Positions 53,556 to 63,228 of a stretch of DNA of 64,000 nt are shown one piece after another. The stretch is from NCBI RefSeq assembly GCF_000350225.1, contig NW_005178873.1, positions 62,001 through 126,000 on the forward strand. Direction: 5' to 3'. The translations under genes were made by a program, and so were the position numbers. Every line of letters begins with the position of its first letter. Positions within the stretch are counted from its first letter, which is position 1. The notes below the pieces were generated by a model. That model was not told where the DNA came from and searched no databases. It was given only the letters and a program-made list of their open reading frames with translations. The DNA comes from Chondrus crispus (Eukaryota > Rhodophyta > Florideophyceae > Gigartinales > Gigartinaceae).

Positions 53556-56500
53556 ATGTCTCTCTCCGTGCCCAGCGTCAGAAGCTTAGGCACCCCCCAT
53601 CCGGCTGCGCCAGTGGAAGCGCAGCCGGGTAACCGAACGGAAATCCAGGCCATCTGCTTCTTCAAGAAGCAGAATTACAAGATCTCCGCGAGGGTTGGTC
53701 AGAAGCAGGCGTTGATGGTCGCCATCACACCAGTGCTGGACTCAGGAGCCGGCTGGAACCTCATCCATTTACGGTGTGTCGCCGAGTCGTGGCGACCATC
53801 GATAAAACCGGTTCGGAGCCCAGCGCTCATCGACGCGTCAAACCGCGCGATGAAGGCACTAGAGGAAATCCCCCTGCTCGTCCAAATCGGTGAGTTTGTG
53901 GCGCGCGTCCCGTTCCTGGTAGTCACGAGCCTCGCCGTAGACTGTATCCTCGGTACGACCTTCCTGGATCGCCACATCAAGGCGATCCTCCCACCGCAAC
54001 GGACGGTCGTGTTCCACGACGCGCCACCCGTGGCGTTAGTCGGAACAACCCCCTCGAGGCACGACCGCAAGATGGCCTCGAGGAGCACCGCACAACAACT
54101 ACCGCCGTCGGATAAACCCGAACGGAGGCAGGTGGCGTTCCCCGCCAACACACCGTCACGGATAATCCGCCTCGTCAGAGGGGTGACAATTCCCCCGATG
54201 ACGCAGGCCATGGTGAGGGTCGCCACGCCGGTGGGGGGGCTGTGTTTTTTACAGAACTCCCCAAAAACCGCGCACAGGAATTTGACCCTCATGGCACAGG
54301 GGGTCATGGATGTTGCCCCCAAAAACCGTTCTCGGTAATGCTCAGCAATTTTGGGCACCGCTCGGTTCACATTCCGAAGCATACCGTAGTCAGACTGGCT
54401 CTTCCGTCGCCCACGCACATCCTGACCCTTGGCGACTCGGCCGCGGAAGCGGCCGAAGCTAAGGAAGGGGGAGGGATATTTAATTCCAACCTCTCAACCG
54501 CAAAGGAGGGCGCGGAAGAAGCCGCTGACAACCGTACGGACAAGGGCGGGGCTGAACAAGCCACGCCGCCCAAGGCCCACCCCGGGGCGGTTGGAACGGA
54601 TAAACGCGAAGACACCGCCGCCCCTGAGGAGGACCCCAACGCCTGGCAGGAGGACGTCCACATCGGTGCCGAGGACAACGAGGTACGCTCGGAGATCCTC
54701 GAGGTACTGTCCGAATTTAAGGACATGTGGACCGGCCGGCTGGGAAAAATCGGGGCCACGAAGCACCGGATTGAGCTCAAGCCCGGTGCTCGCCCGATTT
54801 ACCAGGCGCCCTACCGCGCTGGACCAACCGCACGGGAGAAAGAGAAAACGGAGATCGACCGCATGCTCCGGGCAGGGGTAATCGAACCCGCCACGGCCGA
54901 ATGGGCAAGCCCTGTGGTATTCGTCCCTAAAAAGGATGGTACCATGCGGTTCTGTGTCGACTACAGAAAGCTCAACGCAGTCACCGTTCGGGATTCCTAT
55001 CCGTTGCCGAGGATGGACGAGTGCATCGATTCCCTCGGCGACGCTACTGTCTTTACCACGCTAGATTGCGACAGCGGGTATTGGTAAGTAGAAATCGCCG
55101 AGGAGGACTGCGACAAGACGACGTTCGCGTCGCATTGCGGGTTGTACCATTTCCTCCGCATGCCGTTCGGTTTGAAGAACGCCCCCGCGACCTTTCAGCG
55201 GGCCGTCGACATCATACTGTCGCGGGTAAAATGGGAAACCGCTCTGGTCTACCTGGATGATGTTATCATCTACTCCAAGACCGTAACGGAACACGTCGCG
55301 CACGTCCGCGGGGTTCTACGCCTACTGCGGGACGCGGGTGTGTCGCTGAAGCTGTCGAAGTGCGCCTTCTTCGACACCTCGGTCACCTACCTGGGACACG
55401 TGATTCGACCAGGTAGGTTGGAGGTCGAACGCCGCAACGTGGTCGCCATCGAGCGCGCTCGACCTCCCCAGAACCAAACGGAATTGCGGTCATTCTTAGG
55501 AATGTGCAATGTTTACCGCCGGTTCGTGAAGGGCTTCGCGAAGATAGCCGCTCCTTTAAACCGGAAAACGGGCAAGATCCAACCCTTCGAGTTAGAAGTC
55601 CTGACCGATGAGGAATACGAGGCGTTCGTGGAACTGAAGAAGCGCCTCGTGTTCCCACCGATATTGGCCCTACCCCGTTACGGAAAGAAGTACACCCTGG
55701 ATACAGACGCGTGCGCGTACCAGGTCGGCTGCGCCCTGCTACAGGAGCAGCCGGACGGCGACCGCCTACCGATCGGTTATTGGAGCCGCGCCCTCACGGA
55801 CGCGGAGAAGAACTACACCACTACCGAGAAGGAATGCCTCGCCGTCGTGTGGAGTATTCTCACGCTTCGACCATACCTGTATGGGAATACGTTCGACCTT
55901 CGTACGGATCATGAGGCCCTCCGCTGGGTTCTCAACCTGGCGGATAGCTCCGGCCGGCTAGCGCGCTGGCGCCTCCGCCTAGCCGAGTACGAATATGACG
56001 TACAGTACCGGCCGGGAATTAAACACCAACTCGCGGGTGGTGTATCACGCCTCCGAGTTGACGGCGCCAGTCCCGAACCGGTTGACGACGAGGTCCCGTG
56101 TATCCCGGTACAATGACGAGAGGAGGAGCAAAGCCCCCGCCAGGGTACTGTACACTGGGAGACCCCCGTCAAACCAGGGGGGCCCGGACACGCGTTCGCG
56201 GTTACACCCGAAGAACGCGACGTCTCATCCGTAACGGTGGAAGAATTTCTTCGGGAGCAGGCCGAGGACTCCTTCTGTAGGGCGGCCGCCGAAACCGTAG
56301 GGAACCCAGACTCTCGTTACGACGTGGATCGATATGGGTTCCTCGTCGGCAAGTCCCCCCTCGACGGGACTCTACAGCGGGTCGTACCTAAACGGTTGAG
56401 AGCAAAGGTACTGTACCTTGCTCACCATCCCCGCCTAGCCGGACACCCGGGCGGTACGAGGATGTACTATACCCTCCGGCGGGAATATTATTGGCCTCAT

Positions 56501-57739
56501 ATGGCCAACGACGCCTTCAGTACCATACAGAATTGCGCGTCATGCGCTGCCACCCGGGGAACCCTGGTGAGGCACCAGAAGGATCTCAAGCTCTTCCCAG
56601 CGGCAGGACCGCTGGATTTCGTCGCAATGGACCTGCTCGGCCCCTTACTGAAGACGGCGCACGGGAATCGCCACGTGCTCGTCATGACCGACCGGTTCAC
56701 CAAGCTTACGCGCAGTATCCCGTTACGGACCACCACCGCGTCGGTTGTGGCTAACGCCTTCTTGGACAACTGGGTCTACGTATACGGCGCACCACGTTAC
56801 GTGCTAACTGATAACGGACCGCAGTTTGCCACCAAGTTCTTCGACGCGGTGTGTGACCTCCTGGGGGTGAGGCATTACCTGACTACCGCCTATCACCCCC
56901 AGACGAATGGGCAAACCGAGCGGTTCAACCGTACTCTGGTACAGCGCCTCCGACATTATGTCGCGGAGCATCAGAGGGACTGAGACGAATACATCCAGCC
57001 CCTGACCTTCGCGTATAACACGCAGGTCCACCGGTCGACGGAGGCAAACCCGTTCGACCTGGTGCTGACGCGACCACCGTCCGGTTTGGCACTGCCTGGT
57101 ACTGTACCGCAGGATGCCGTCTCCAACACGGAAGATCCGAGGACCCCGGTACAATACAAGCGCGCTTCGCTGGGTAAACTCCGCGACGCCCTTGAGCACA
57201 CGCGGGTGAAACTAACCGCGGCGCAAAGGCGATACAGGGCCGACTTCGATAAGAAGGTGCGTTTCCGTCCGGTCATCGAGGTGGGAGACCTGGTCTATGT
57301 CGACCGCCCACCTCGGCCATTGACGAGTACCGAACGGGGAGACCTGCCAAGTAATGACGGGGGACCCTCCGTCAAGCTTTTACCGAAAACGGAAGGCCCG
57401 TTTCGGGTCCGATCCGCTACGGAGACCACAGCGGTCGTCGATCAAGACGGGGTCTCAAACCGCGTGAGCATCGACCGGATAACCCGGATGCCGCGGGGAC
57501 CCCGCGACGTCACTGCGGCCGCCCCGACCCAGCCCGCGGCGGACGGAGAACCGGAACCCGCCGCGGAGTATGTGGTCGACCATCTGGTCGGTCACCGGGA
57601 GAACCGCACAGGAACCCAGTACAAGGTCCGCTGGTATGGCTACGCCCGAGCGGACGATACCTGGGAACCCGGGGAGGGACTCCCCCAGGCCTTCATAGAC
57701 CGCTTCTGCCGCACGCGGGCGGCCGCACGCCACCGCTAA
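53556..57739 (+). pseudogene. pol: Gypsy pol (PR-RT-RNase H-IN-chromodomain) with few lesions
   Basis: It begins with its own ATG at 53556, nine bases after the gag stop and in another frame. Domains: protease LDSGAGWN (about 53738) and LGTTFLDRHIK. After a one-base loss in CCCCCAAAAA near 54320, RT follows with AEWASPVVFVPKKDGTMRFC, FGLKNAPATFQR and the catalytic YLDDV (55249-55263), then RNase H (LDTDACAYQVGCAL, TDHEALRWVLN), integrase HHCC (HHPRLAGHPGG ... CASCAA), core DLLGP / LTDNGPQF / NGQTERFN, and a C-terminal chromodomain (YKVRWYGYARADDTWEPGEG, 57619-57680). Three stops interrupt one otherwise continuous frame: TAA 55085 (Gln expected in SGYWQ), TGA 56114, TGA 56981 (Trp expected). 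Chromodomains direct integration to heterochromatin. Confidence 0.9.
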
Positions 57740-57809
57740 CACCGCACTGGGCGACCCGGCGCGGGGCCGGACGAGCCCGCGGAGGACTTCCCCCGGGCAA
57801 CGATCAATC

Positions 57810-58059
57810 GCCACAGACGCACGCGGAACCCCGCGCGCGTCACCGCAAACCCCGCGCCGGAAGACCCGACGCAGGAGGGGGCAAGGTCGCCACAGGCGCA
57901 CGCGGAACCCCGCGCGCGTCACAGCAAACCCCGCGCCGAAAAACCCGGCGCAGGAGGGGGCAAGTTCGCCAGAGACGCACGCGGAACCCCGCGCGCGTCA
58001 CCGCAAACCCCGCGCCGGAAGACCCGGCGCAGGAGGGGGCAAGGTCGCCACAGACGCGC
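57810..58059 (+). repeat. 79-bp tandem repeat, at least three units, entering the gap
   Basis: Units start at 57810, 57889, 57968 and 58047 (the last cut by Ns). They are nearly identical and GC-rich, built on CACGCGGAACCCCGCGCGCG and GCAGGAGGGGGCAAGGTC. The repeat begins about 70 bases after pol ends, in the 3' non-coding part of the element. The gap probably reflects collapse of this array. Confidence 0.95.
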
Positions 58060-58197
58060 NNNNNNNNNNNNNNNNNNNNNNNNNNNNNNNNNNNNNNNNN
58101 NNNNNNNNNNNNNNNNNNNNNNNNNNNNNNNNNNNNNNNNNNNNNNNNNNNNNNNNNNNNNNNNNNNNNNNNNNNNNNNNNNNNNNNNNNNNNNNNN
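58060..58197. other. Assembly gap (138 N)
   Basis: A run of N directly after a tandem array; the true length may differ. Confidence 1.
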
Positions 58198-58602
58198 CAG
58201 CGAGCGGCCCTTGTATCAGCGTTCGCCGAAAATGAAGTTGGACGTTTGCTTGAGAACTTGATTCTCGCCGGTGGTGTCGACATGACTCATTGCAAGTGGA
58301 TGCCGTTTGACGGTATCGGTCGAGCGTGTCGAAATGGTTTGAACTTCACGGAAAAAGGCCACGGAGTCCGCGCGGCTCTCGGTACTTCGGATCGCGGATA
58401 CACCGCTGCGTCACAACTTAAAGCTGGCGATATCGATTGCGAACCGGTAGCAGAGCCAGGATCCTGGTGTGTGTGGCCCTCAGAGCACGGGCGGCGGCTC
58501 CAAACACGACCGCTTTCGGAGACTGCCCAATCGGAGCTCGTCAAATCACCAAAAAGCCACCCGCCGCGCGAGAATTCTTGGCATAATGTTCTGGGAAAAT
58601 AA
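58198..58602 (+). pseudogene. Unidentified coding-like fragment within the gypsy 3' region
   Basis: A frame open from the gap (RAALVSAFAENEVGRLLENL, ILAGGVDMTHCKWMPFDGIG, HGVRAALGTSDRGYTAASQL, VAEPGSWCVW) has the composition of a globular enzyme and lower GC than the retrotransposon. It stops at 58600. I cannot name the family. It is foreign to the element and may have been brought in by recombination or misassembly at the gap. Confidence 0.35.
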
Positions 58603-58739
58603 CGCCGAATTTACCGCAAACCCCCTTGTGGGGATGAGCTCCTCGTGCTGCGTAGGGACGGGAAACCACCTCCGCAGCACTACACCGCACCAACCGCGAG
58701 GTCACCCATCGCGGGCCGCCGGGCGCACCGGCCGCTGAC

Positions 58740-58880
58740 ACCGACAGGAAAATTCTAGGAGACCGGTACCGACCCCTCCTACGATGTCCGCTGGTAGGCT
58801 ACAACCCAGCGGACTACATATAGGAACTGACCGAAGGCCTCCAGTAAACGGTAATCTACCGCTCACGGCGCGCACATACT
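58740..58880 (+). pseudogene. Second, decayed chromodomain copy
   Basis: YDVRW, a TAG, then in the next frame GYNPADYI and ELTEGLQ align with the pol chromodomain YKVRWYGYARADDTWEPGEGLPQ. It suggests the 3' ends of two related elements were joined here. Confidence 0.5.
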
Positions 58881-58984
58881 ACTGTGCGCCACCGGCGAAC
58901 CCGACCGGATAGACCGGTGCGGATGGACTCGCTGCACCGTTGGAATGAACCGGTTCACCGGTTTTTACTTAAGCCCTCGGATGG

Positions 58985-60140
58985 GCTACGTTTTCCCCTC
59001 TCAAAGGGTGGGAAAAAATCGTAGCCCCCACCCGTTAACGGCATTGCACTCCCCGGGTTCGCCCGCGTCCGGAGGTCCCAAGACGGAAAACCCGACTTTG
59101 GGAAGGCCCAAGCGGATTTGGAAACCGGAACTGTAAACCGCTGTTTCTGCTCGTTTTTTACAGTTTTCTTTCGTTTCCAAATCGGGGCCTCCGCGGAAAG
59201 TGACAACGGCAGGACTTACCGACCGATTTTGGACGAACGGCAGAGCGTACCGCCGCTGGGAGCTTCCCACTGACCTCACGGACAGGCTGGCGGTCACGCA
59301 CCCCGCTGTCTCGCGGGTGAAAGAGCGCCGTCTTTGGAAAAACGGCCGGCCCTCCGGGGAGGTTGGGGAAAATCGCTTCTTTGGCGCCGGTTTGATGATG
59401 CCCGGCGCCGGGGGAAGACGCCCCACCGCAACGGCAAGCCTATCCGGACGGTTGAAGGTACAGCGGGTCCGTCCGCTGTACCTGTAAACCCGAGTTCCCG
59501 CTCGGTTCTTCAAGGGAACACTGTACGGGAAGAAGGGCTACGATTTCCCCTCTAGAAAGGCGAATAAAAATCGTTGCCCATATCCGAGAACGGTTGCAGA
59601 CTCCTGAGGTCGTCGCCGACCTGAGAGTATTTGGAAACAGAAACGTGTTTATGCCGTTTCTGACTGTTTTTATAGTTTCTATTGGTTTTCAAATAGGAAC
59701 CGTTCGGGAAAGGGACTACCGTGCGGTTTTCGCTCGTGTTTTGGACGACAGAGGTACGGCACGACCCGGGAAAGGTCTGGGACGTACCGCTGCGGGGCTG
59801 GCAGGGGCGTACCGGTGGGATTTTGGAGGAAATAGAAGAGGAATTCTTGGAAAAATGGCCAGCCCTCCGGGGGGGTCCTGGAAAAAGGCTTCTTGGCGCC
59901 GGTCGTTCGATGCCCGGCGCAGGCGGAAGCCGCCCAATCCAAACGGTGGCGTACCCGGGGATGGAACCGGGAACCGCAGGAGAGCTGAACTCCTCCGCGC
60001 GGGTCGGGAGATGACCGCCGTTGCGGGTGTGCATGCGGGTTTGAGGACTCGAGGAAGGTACCAACTGTACGGCCGCGTCTCCGCGGCCGACGCATGGTCT
60101 CCGTTCGAGATAGAAGACCGTCACAGCTGGCACGGATTTT
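58985..60140 (+). repeat. Diverged tandem duplication in the 3' non-coding region
   Basis: 58985-59420 and 59537-59930 share GGCTACG(T/A)TTTCCCCTCT, the 'TTTGGAAAC...CGTTTC...TTTTTACAGTTTT' type block, GCCCTCCGGGG and TGGCGCCGGT..GATGCCCGGCGC in the same order, about 550 bases apart. Neither copy has an ORF of note. Confidence 0.6.
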
Positions 60141-60171
60141 AGTCCGCCGCGACGGGGACGTGTCGCCAAGT

Positions 60172-60182
60172 AAGGAAGGGGG
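60172..60182 (+). other. Polypurine tract
   Basis: AAGGAAGGGGG ends two bases before the 3' LTR, where the plus-strand primer of reverse transcription should be. Confidence 0.75.
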
Positions 60183-60184
60183 TC

Positions 60185-60762
60185 TGTAGTACAACGGCGC
60201 GAAGGCAATCGCACCACCGCTGGCGCCCCGGGATACAGCACGATGGGCTGTAAGCGCGAGAAGAACTGTAAGGAGTTATATTTACAGCACACGGCCGGTG
60301 CGGAGTACAGTGGTACCCCGCTGGTTACACGTCTAGGATCCGAACGGTAAGTAATTAGTAATTAGTAGTTAATGGCACAAATTAGCCAATTTAGCACAGT
60401 AGCTGGTATACAGTAAGTAACAGCTACTGTAGCGGGACAGGTGTCCTGGCGTCCCACTAAGGGGTTCAGACCGGGGGCACCTGCCCCGTTCCAGTAAACA
60501 GGAGGCAGACTCGCCTCCCTTCCCTTTACGGCTAAGTGCTAACACCGTTCCGGTTTTCCTTTAGCTCGGGCTTCTAACCCGTGACCGGCCGTCCGGGTAT
60601 AACACCACGGACCGGCTGCGCGTCACCGGCCACGTGAGCCTTCCCTCTTTTCGAGTCCATCCGTACGGTTTTTATCCGCGCGAGGGTAACCCAGCGTCGC
60701 GCGCTCCCTCACCTCTAACCCCCCTCGTTCCGAGTGGTCGGGACGAAGGTAGTTATACCACA
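60185..60762 (+). repeat. 3' LTR of the chromodomain gypsy element
   Basis: 578 bp, TGTAGTACAACGGCG to TTATACCACA. It is nearly identical to 50937-51512 except for scattered substitutions and small indels in the last third (for example around 60530-60690). Confidence 0.9.
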
Positions 60763-61110
60763 GTGAGTGACGACGAGGAAGACGCCAGGGCCCTGAAGCG
60801 AAGAGTTGTCAATGAGTACGATGATAGTGAGAAGAGCGCGCGGCCCGTAATGGGTGGGGGTTTCGTTAGTGGGGCCGGGAGGCTCAGCGAGGCTGTAATG
60901 GAGGCAACAAAGACGAAAACAGGGTTCACGACAACTGTAGACGGGAAGCTGAAGGCGACGGCGGCGGGCGACAACCCTTGGTTGAAGATGCGGACAAAGG
61001 GCTCTGGTCGAGATAGGGAAGTGGCGCAGATGGGTGCAGATACGCGCGGTCACGACAGCGATGAGGGAAATGTGGATGTGGCATCCGGTGATGGAAAGGA
61101 AAGGCAATAA
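60763..61110 (+). pseudogene. Transposon protein fragment, acidic/basic
   Basis: Right after the LTR the frame reads SDDEEDARALKRRVVNEYDD, MGGGFVSGAGRLSEAVMEAT and NPWLKMRTKGSGRDREVAQM, ending at 61110. It resembles a charged accessory protein but has no recognised domain. It lies upstream of a transposase relic on the same strand. 61111-61480 shows nothing clear. Confidence 0.3.
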
Positions 61111-61511
61111 AGACGACGGGCGGACAAGAGACCAGCAAGGACGACGTCCAATACATCTGAAGATGTCGAAATTCAGTTGTTCAGAAAATACTCCCCTGCA
61201 CCCCCAATCTACGGCTCTTCTCTCACCGCTGCCCTTCCGAGGAGGAAGGCTCGGGCTGCGATGTATTTCGGCGAAATTTTCATATTAAATATAGAACACT
61301 TACCGGCTACCGTGATGGCGTGACAGTCACGAAGAGGGCTACAGGAGCACCAAGAAACCTCCCACGGTCAAAATGCAAGCGGAAGACGCTACGATAGCAG
61401 ATCCCCTAAGGAGCTTCCATTACTTATTGTATAGTGTTGTTAATGGCTCCGGAATGGTTTCGTAACGTTTGGTGGGCTAATAACATGACTAAAGAAAAGG
61501 AACGATCTTTA

Positions 61512-61981
61512 CACCAGAAACCGATCTACCGGAAATCCCTTTTATGCACAGTACCAGGAAGGGAGCTCAAGCAGATTATTACATCTCTGCCGAGTTCGAT
61601 CGGAACGATGGCAGCAATTCCAGGTATGTCTACTATGGTCGCGCGCGTCGCATTTTGAGATACAAGTTTCACATTGGCAAGCAAACGCCGCAAATGCGAG
61701 AAATCTTTCTGGCCTACTGGGCACTGCATCTTCAACGCACACCGCTAGACCAGATCTACGCACCAACGCAGAATGTGTTCCAGTCGCCAACAATTGAAGA
61801 TGCCTCAGTTGTGCTGAATTTGATCAGAATTGTGGAGCACCGTTATTTCCCGAACGCAATTGGAAGTCGTTTGCGCGGCAAGAAAATGTTTTTCGTCGAT
61901 TCGACCCGTTCGGTCAACGAGTTGTTGGAAAATGGAACCACGTCTCCGGACGTCGATCGAAGACTTTCGATTTCAACGTAG
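61512..61981 (+). pseudogene. C-terminal relic of a tnp2/Plavaka-type transposase
   Basis: ADYYISAEFDRNDGSNSRYV, YYGRARRILRYKFH, QMREIFLAYWALHLQRTPLD, TIEDASVVLNLIRIVEHRYF and RGKKMFFVDSTRSVNELLEN align along their full length with the last 115 residues of the 1138-aa protein (SDWYIAAEFS..., DVYYGKVLKFLRYTF, TTVEDVSVILHSIGQLEHRT, GRHVVFIDPQRAASMLLDKD). Only the C-terminal tenth remains; it ends at a TAG at 61979. It shows the family has at least two diverged members here. Confidence 0.8.
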
Positions 61982-61984
61982 TGG

Positions 61985-62552
61985 CAGGGAAGGAGATGAA
62001 AGCGAGAACGACCACAGAAATAATTGGTGATGCCGTGGTGTAAAGCGGTAGTGTTGCGCTATTCGGATCACGTCTTATAAACATTTATCACAAATCTAAC
62101 CTGGTATCACAATATTGATTCTATTTTGACCGCCGTCGTCGACGGCGGTGGAGAGGCCGCTCTAGGCTTTGTACGTCCCACGTGTCTCTCTTGGTACAGG
62201 CAAGCATGATTCCACTTGTCCATTTCTCTGGCGCCTGCTTCAGCAACTTGGCGAAATTGTTTGCCAATTAAATATCCCTATGCGCGTAGGGGCAATGAAA
62301 TGTTCGAGGACCGTATAGAACTGTAGGGGACAAAAACAGTATCCGCATTACAAGTGGGCATGAATTGGGATACACGCACAACTATAAGACAATAATTTCT
62401 TGCACTGTGGTGGTAAGGGGGTGTGCTTGGCAATCAGCAATGCTCTGTCAATACTTGCCCATAAACTGTCCACGTGTGGGATAAGCACGCACCCAAGTGC
62501 TGTCCATTAACTGGCACTTTGTGTTCTGGGGGGCTTCGGTACGGTCCAGATT
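61985..62552. other. No gene seen
   Basis: Non-coding, with one perfect inverted repeat (GACCGCCGTCGTCGACGGCGGT-type, about 62130-62151). It may include the 3' end of the transposase element. Confidence 0.35.
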
Positions 62553-63228
62553 GTCGCAGATCTTATGCGACAACCCGGGCCGTAGGGGGTGTTTGAAACA
62601 CCCCCACACGGAGGAGGGGTGTTAGCGGAGTTCGACGGAAGACCCCGGATCGGCGGTACCGAGGGTCTTGCCCAACCAACGCCACCAGACACGGGCCAGT
62701 AGCGGGTGGTAGAGCAGGGTCGGAGGTGGGCATGGGCATGGGCGAGCGGATCGACGCCTCGACGCCCCGGAGCAGTACCGGTTGACGGTCCGGTACTAAC
62801 GAGCGGACGGGGATCCGAGCTCGCCGACGTGTCGCCCGCGTCTACTACCTGCGCGGTAGCTTCTAACGCTCGCGGATTGGCAGAGCGGGTGTTAGAATGA
62901 GATGGAGAGGCAGACCGTCGCTGGAGGGTTGCCTATCTTGGTACTCTCCGCTGGCGGTCGCTCCCTATATTTATTCTACAAGTTAATCCAACGGACTACA
63001 GTACAGTACGGACTGTACTGTAGTTAGCTACTGTAGACAGTGCGGGCCGGCCCGCACTGTAACGCTGTCAGCCGTCGGGGCTGACCACACACGTGTAGTA
63101 CACATGTGTGACACGTGTGTGTGCAGGCGAGCTGTAAGGTATGCGTGCGCGCACGCTGTATGGTCCGTACCTGCCTGCTGTAGATATAATTCTAAATCTA
63201 ATATATACATGTCGGCGATTATACTACA
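62553..63228 (-). repeat. Solo or truncated gypsy LTR, related to 17110-17766
   Basis: 676 bp from TGTCGCAGATC to ATACTACA (TG...CA). It shares with 17110-17766 the CACCCCC/GGGGTG palindrome, GACGCCTCGACGCCCCGG, the repeated CGGTACT words and the CTGTCAGCC hairpin, all in order. A TTGTCGCA/TGCGACAA hairpin marks the left end. No gag or pol follows on its inner side, so it is solo or truncated. Confidence 0.7.

Larger units (their letters stand above)
50937..60762 (+). mobile_element. Ty3/gypsy chromovirus-type LTR retrotransposon
   Basis: LTR, gag, PR-RT-RNase H-IN-chromodomain, long 3' non-coding region, polypurine tract and LTR, 9.8 kb. LTRs of 576 and 578 bp are very similar. The left flank is copia RT and the right flank is a transposase relic. 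The five bases outside each LTR (ATATC and GTGAG) do not match, so the ends may come from recombination between two copies. Confidence 0.85.

Noticed and set aside
51758..54418. Minus-strand ORFs across gypsy gag and pol
   Set aside because: Shadows of the plus-strand gag and protease frames in GC-rich DNA.
48034..57739. A changed nuclear code with TAA/TAG read as glutamine
   Set aside because: Several stops do replace Gln, but the enolase fragment, the Cys-rich peptide gene and the 528-aa gene end with TAG at sensible positions, and TGA also replaces Trp and Arg. Ordinary mutation explains all cases.
57810..58059. CRISPR-like array
   Set aside because: The 79-bp units are contiguous with no unique spacers, and the context is a eukaryotic retrotransposon.
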